Source of the DNA: Syntrophorhabdus sp. PtaB.Bin027 | GTDB taxonomy: Bacteria > Desulfobacterota > Syntrophorhabdia > Syntrophorhabdales > Syntrophorhabdaceae | DNA: 55,667 nucleotides | Direction of reading: 5' to 3' | NCBI GenBank assembly: GCA_002067585.1 | Contig: MVQO01000189.1 | Location: forward strand, 1-55,667 | Shown here: positions 52,047 through 55,667 of the stretch, piece after piece | How the letters are laid out: the number at the start of each line of letters is the position of its first letter | Position numbering within the stretch: position 1 is the stretch's first letter | Made by a program: the position numbers and the translations under genes | The notes under the pieces: model-generated | What the model saw: the letters and a program-made list of their open reading frames with translations, nothing else | The model's database searches: none | Told to the model about the DNA's origin: nothing

Positions 52047-55006
52047 GAAGGAAATCAGACCTCATTTAGAAGGGATTGCGACGCTGATAATATCGTTGAT
52101 GTCCAGCCCTGAAATATGAAGGAAATCAGACCTCATTTAGAAGGGATTGCGACTCTTTTAGTATTTTTACTAGTTCTTCATCGGTCAAATGAAGGAAATC
52201 AGACCTCATTTAGAAGGGATTGCGACATCCCATACCAATCGCTGATATAGTAATCAGCGTTGAAGGAAATCAGACCTCATTTAGAAGGGATTGCGACACC
52301 ATTACAATCCCTACTACATATCTCATCATGCTCAGAAGGAAATCAGACCTCATTTAGAAGGGATTGCGACAGACCGTACCAATCGCTGACATATATATTG
52401 TCAGCATGAAGGAAATCAGACCTCATTTAGAAGGGATTGCGACCCGCTCTGAAACGTTCTATCTCCCTTCCCCCATCCAGAAGGAAATCAGACCTCATTT
52501 AGAAGGGATTGCGACACCAGCATCTACGTACCCCCTCTCGTCCCTCTCCATCGAAGGAAATCAGACCTCATTTAGAAGGGATTGCGACGTCTGGTGTCAC
52601 ATGCGATCTCGTGTTTTGTTTTCCGAAGGAAATCAGACCTCATTTAGAAGGGATTGCGACATTTATCGATAGGAATATCTTTCGAGGATTCAACGAAGGA
52701 AATCAGACCTCATTTAGAAGGGATTGCGACCCGGATCCAATCAGGACCCGGTTCCCCCTCTTCCTCTGAAGGAAATCAGACCTCATTTAGAAGGGATTGC
52801 GACTTATCATGTTCAGGGGTATTTAATTTCTTCAAACCCTCGAAGGAAATCAGACCTCATTTAGAAGGGATTGCGACTCGCGCATAGATTCCCGTGTTCA
52901 GGGGTATTTAAGAAGGAAATCAGACCTCATTTAGAAGGGATTGCGACTTACCGTCGAAATCTTTTGCGCACAGAATATAGAAGGAAATCAGACCTCATTT
53001 AGAAGGGATTGCGACTATATCTGACTTTTTAACTTTGAGTTCTCGGAGAGAAGGAAATCAGACCTCATTTAGAAGGGATTGCGACCTGTAAAAGATCAAC
53101 CGATGTAAGCACTGTCGTTGAAGGAAATCAGACCTCATTTAGAAGGGATTGCGACGGCGACGCCCCCCTTAGGCTTTACTTCTTTTTGCGAAGGAAATCA
53201 GACCTCATTTAGAAGGGATTGCGACTTCGTTCGGTTAGCCAATTCTACTTATCCTCCTTTTGAAGGAAATCAGACCTCATTTAGAAGGGATTGCGACCAT
53301 CCATACCTGGATGGCTTTAATAATAATTTCGTGAAGGAAATCAGACCTCATTTAGAAGGGATTGCGACGAAATACTTTGACAACTTCTCCCAGGGCTGGG
53401 GAAGGAAATCAGACCTCATTTAGAAGGGATTGCGACGATACATACCCAGCCTGAAACCTTCTATCTCCGTTTTTGAAGGAAATCAGACCTCATTTAGAAG
53501 GGATTGCGACTCAAGCTCTTTAAGAACATCCCTCAACTCGTCGTGAAGGAAATCAGACCTCATTTAGAAGGGATTGCGACGATGAAAGAGATGCACCATT
53601 CCATAGTGGCCTGACGAAGGAAATCAGACCTCATTTAGAAGGGATTGCGACGTACGTACAGCTCCCCATTTCTTCTTCCCCCTGCGAAGGAAATCAGACC
53701 TCATTTAGAAGGGATTGCGACGTTCTTCCATTCCGTTAGTTTTTGTTATTTGTTTTGTTGAAGGAAATCAGACCTCATTTAGAAGGGATTGCGACCCATC
53801 ATATCTCTCCCGTACTTCTTCTTATAATGCGAAGGAAATCAGACCTCATTTAGAAGGGATTGCGACGTTGTAGCTGTATTCTTGTTCACCATTGAATTCG
53901 AGAAGGAAATCAGACCTCATTTAGAAGGGATTGCGACTACATGACTCTGGTGTGTCACCTACAACCCAATTCTGCGAAGGAAATCAGACCTCATTTAGAA
54001 GGGATTGCGACTCATTATAACCGATATGGCTTTTAAGAGAGTTGCGAAGGAAATCAGACCTCATTTAGAAGGGATTGCGACATTACTATCGTATGCGGTG
54101 TACAATTAACTAACAGAAGGAAATCAGACCTCATTTAGAAGGGATTGCGACTCTTCAATGTACTTGACCATGTTTTTAGTATCTTTCGAAGGAAATCAGA
54201 CCTCATTTAGAAGGGATTGCGACCTTTGGAAGGCTGTCCTTCCTCTCGAATCCTTTCCCGAAGGAAATCAGACCTCATTTAGAAGGGATTGCGACGGAAG
54301 AACACGTATTCAGTTTTCAAAGAGCATGTTGAAGGAAATCAGACCTCATTTAGAAGGGATTGCGACGTAAATTCTTGATTGGAATGTTTTGGGATTGTCT
54401 TTGAAGGAAATCAGACCTCATTTAGAAGGGATTGCGACTTTACTCCCAGGTACCAAGTAAAACTTTGGAAGGCGAAGGAAATCAGACCTCATTTAGAAGG
54501 GATTGCGACTTTTCTTTTTCTTTCCTACCATACAAATCCTCGATGAAGGAAATCAGACCTCATTTAGAAGGGATTGCGACGCACTCTGTCCAGAGCCTCA
54601 TCTGCATCCCTTTGCGAAGGAAATCAGACCTCATTTAGAAGGGATTGCGACGCGAGGAAACTTATTGAATAGGACGAGGCGATGAAGAAGGAAATCAGAC
54701 CTCATTTAGAAGGGATTGCGACGCCAATAGTGTCCCATTCATCCCCTCCAAATGAAGGAAATCAGACCTCATTTAGAAGGGATTGCGACTATCCCTCCAA
54801 GACCTGTCATACCAGCACCAGGCATGAAGGAAATCAGACCTCATTTAGAAGGGATTGCGACACCGTTATCTGTGAGAGGCTTACGAGCAACCTCCCAGAA
54901 GGAAATCAGACCTCATTTAGAAGGGATTGCGACGTAAGACACTCAGTGGTCATATCTATGAGTGTGTAGTGAAGGAAATCAGACCTCATTTAGAAGGGAT
55001 TGCGAC
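52047..55006 (+). CRISPR. CRISPR array: 42 repeats of 36 bp, 41 spacers of 31-38 bp
   Basis: The repeat begins GAAGGAAATCAGACC and ends AGAAGGGATTGCGAC. I read all 42 copies as identical. The last eight bases, ATTGCGAC, are the expected type III crRNA 5' handle, so the array is transcribed on the plus strand, and the leader side is at 52047. Many spacers are rich in C and T, so their targets are purine-rich, as mRNA sense strands usually are. Three spacer pairs share sequence: spacers 3 and 5, 6 and 20, 11 and 12. The repeat at the far end is also the point where a 328-bp unit is duplicated. Open frames that run through the array are artefacts of the 36-bp repeat. Confidence 0.98.
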
Positions 55007-55080
55007 AGCCAGCCTGTGGCTGGAGTCACGAGTCAAGAGTCATGAGTCAAAAGTTGGGAATGCACAAATCGGAGGATAGG

Positions 55081-55259
55081 ATGATAAAAGGATACCGTGA
55101 TTTGCTCGTTTGGCAAAAGGCACATGAACTTGCCAAGGAAGTGATTACACATTCCGGACTCTTTCCGCTAATAACGGTACCTATGAAAGAATGCAGAGTG
55201 GTTACAGAGAGCTAATTACCATGCTTTCCTCGTTAATCAAAAAACTTGATACGCCCTGA
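55081..55259 (+). pseudogene. Four-helix-bundle gene remnant, copy 1
   Basis: The ATG at 55081 (GGAGGA 5 bases before) gives MIKGYRDLLVWQKAHELAKE, VITHSGLFPL, the standard first helix of the family. The frame then changes and stops at 55215. In another frame the C-terminal helix follows (YERMQSGYRELITMLSSL and so on, stop at 55259). The middle of the gene is deleted. Confidence 0.75.
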
Positions 55260-55309
55260 CATCATGCGTATCTTCACTTCTGACTGATGACTCATGACTG
55301 GCGCAGCCC

Positions 55310-55334
55310 GACCTCATTTAGAAGGGATTGCGAC
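55310..55334 (+). repeat. Partial CRISPR repeat (3' 25 bases)
   Basis: GACCTCATTTAGAAGGGATT and GCGAC match the repeat 3' part exactly, and the flank after it equals the flank after the array. It was carried by the 328-bp duplication and is not a functional repeat. Confidence 0.9.
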
Positions 55335-55408
55335 AGCCAGCCTGTGGCTGGAGTCACGAGTCAAGAGTCATGAGTCAAAAGTTGTGAATGCACAAACCGG
55401 AGGATAGG

Positions 55409-55591
55409 ATGATAAAAGGATACCGTGATTTGCTCGTTTGGCAAACGGCACATGAACTTGCCAAGGAAGTGATTACACATTCCGGACACTTTCCGCTGAC
55501 AGATGAAGCATCTATTATCAAGAAACAAATCATACGCTCTGCTATATCTGTCCCCGCTAATATCGCAATTGATCTTACCTATAGCCTGTAG
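55409..55591 (+). pseudogene. Four-helix-bundle gene remnant, copy 2
   Basis: It has the same start as copy 1 (MIKGYRDLLVWQTAHELAKE) but keeps the middle (FPLTDEASIIKKQIIRSAIS, VPANIA) and then ends early at TAG in a 7-bp repeat tract. Full relatives have about 115 residues. It may be truncated by the repeat tract. The last 76 bases of the window hold no gene. Confidence 0.7.
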
Positions 55592-55667
55592 CCTCTCACC
55601 TATCGCCTTATTTTAAAACCGTGACCCGTATCATTGCTGCCTGTTTTTGTGTGGCTATACTATGATA

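Larger units (their letters stand above)
54982..55667 (+). repeat. Tandem duplication (328-bp period) of array end and four-helix-bundle gene
   Basis: From GACCTCATTT in the last repeat (54982) the sequence recurs at 55310 with few changes for about 190 bases: the 3' 25 bases of the repeat, the hairpin CCAGCC/GGCTGG, four in-phase GAGTCAN heptamers (55023-55050) and the start of a four-helix-bundle gene. The copies then diverge by deletions. TGACTGA, TGACTCA and TGACTGG (55281-55301) and TATAGCC, TGTAGCC, TCTCACC and TATCGCC (55580-55607) are further heptamer tracts. Confidence 0.85.

Noticed and set aside
52227..52407. Perfect hairpins in spacers 3 and 5, with apparently compensating base changes, as a structured RNA target
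   Set aside because: Both reverse complements are homologous coding sequences (AD..Y..SDWYG), and the base changes are explained by codon differences, so a conserved RNA stem is not needed.
52364..54969. Open frames of 60-100 codons through the array
   Set aside because: They are translations of the 36-bp repeat (EIRPHLEGIA and GNQTSFRRDCD), with no gene features.
34829..55667. Insertion sequence or prophage borders around the CRISPR island
   Set aside because: I found no transposase, integrase, terminal inverted repeats or tRNA-associated direct repeats at its edges.

Overview
The window reads as a chromosomal piece of an anaerobic, moderate-GC, Gram-negative bacterium, most likely a Desulfobacterota (Deltaproteobacteria) syntroph of the Syntrophorhabdus type. 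This is an inference from gene content: a catalytic CO-dehydrogenase subunit (CooS-like), separate SecD and SecF, a thiolase/crotonase/EtfBA block, a YedF/cysteine desulfurase/DUF3343 block, PyrR-PyrB-PyrC, an 8-iron ferredoxin and ArsA. There is no rRNA, no transposase and no prophage.

Layout. 1-2.8 kb (minus strand): the start of an MFS transporter cut by the window edge, a CooS-like protein and a small hypothetical. 2.8-11.3 kb: one long minus-strand operon (arsA, rsmD, coaD, nfeD, slipin, PBP5-type carboxypeptidase, coaBC, htrA, DUF1844). 11.6-15 kb (plus): tatD, isochorismatase-like hydrolase, GerMN protein, serS. 15-17.6 kb (minus): secF and secD. 18.2-24.5 kb (plus): carB, then a short ferredoxin gene that opens the pyrR-pyrB-pyrC operon. 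24.5-26.2 kb: a small metallopeptidase, ribF and tRNA-Leu(CAG). 26.3-30.3 kb (plus): thiolase, enoyl-CoA hydratase, etfB and etfA, closed by a strong terminator. 30.3-32.6 kb (minus): a frameshifted secreted subtilase. 32.8-34.8 kb: the yedF/cysteine desulfurase/DUF3343 block.

34.9-55.7 kb is a type III-A CRISPR-Cas island: a CARF protein with a zinc-knuckle, winged-helix-like C-terminus; a DUF2130 gene broken by one stop; cas10, csm2, csm3 (frameshifted), csm4, csm5; an accessory operon of a nucleotidyltransferase, a Card1/Can2-like CARF nuclease and a Csx3-like protein; a mntA-hepT pair and a decayed vapBC; an adaptation block cas2, four-helix-bundle gene, cas1, a second degenerate cas1, a second cas2, cas6; then an array of 42 identical 36-bp repeats and 41 spacers. 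The end of the array is duplicated in tandem.

The most unusual points are: (1) a tandem Cas1 pair in which the second copy has lost the catalytic residues, each Cas1 having its own Cas2; (2) a 21-bp double palindrome (GAAAYRTTTC, one base, GAAAYRTTTC) in front of three CRISPR units (DUF2130, cas2-cas1, array), placed identically, 51 bp upstream of the inferred start of transcription, at the first two; (3) a CARF/winged-helix-like protein whose gene ends on the first of these sites and so is a candidate regulator; (4) a Card1-like effector coupled to a candidate Csx3 ring nuclease; (5) three pairs of spacers whose reverse complements encode the same short peptides, which implies repeated sampling of homologous phage genes in the orientation needed to bind mRNA. 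Several genes carry single lesions (subtilase, DUF2130, csm3, vapB), so either local decay or assembly error must be excluded. Short degenerate 7-bp tandem repeats lie in many intergenic gaps.
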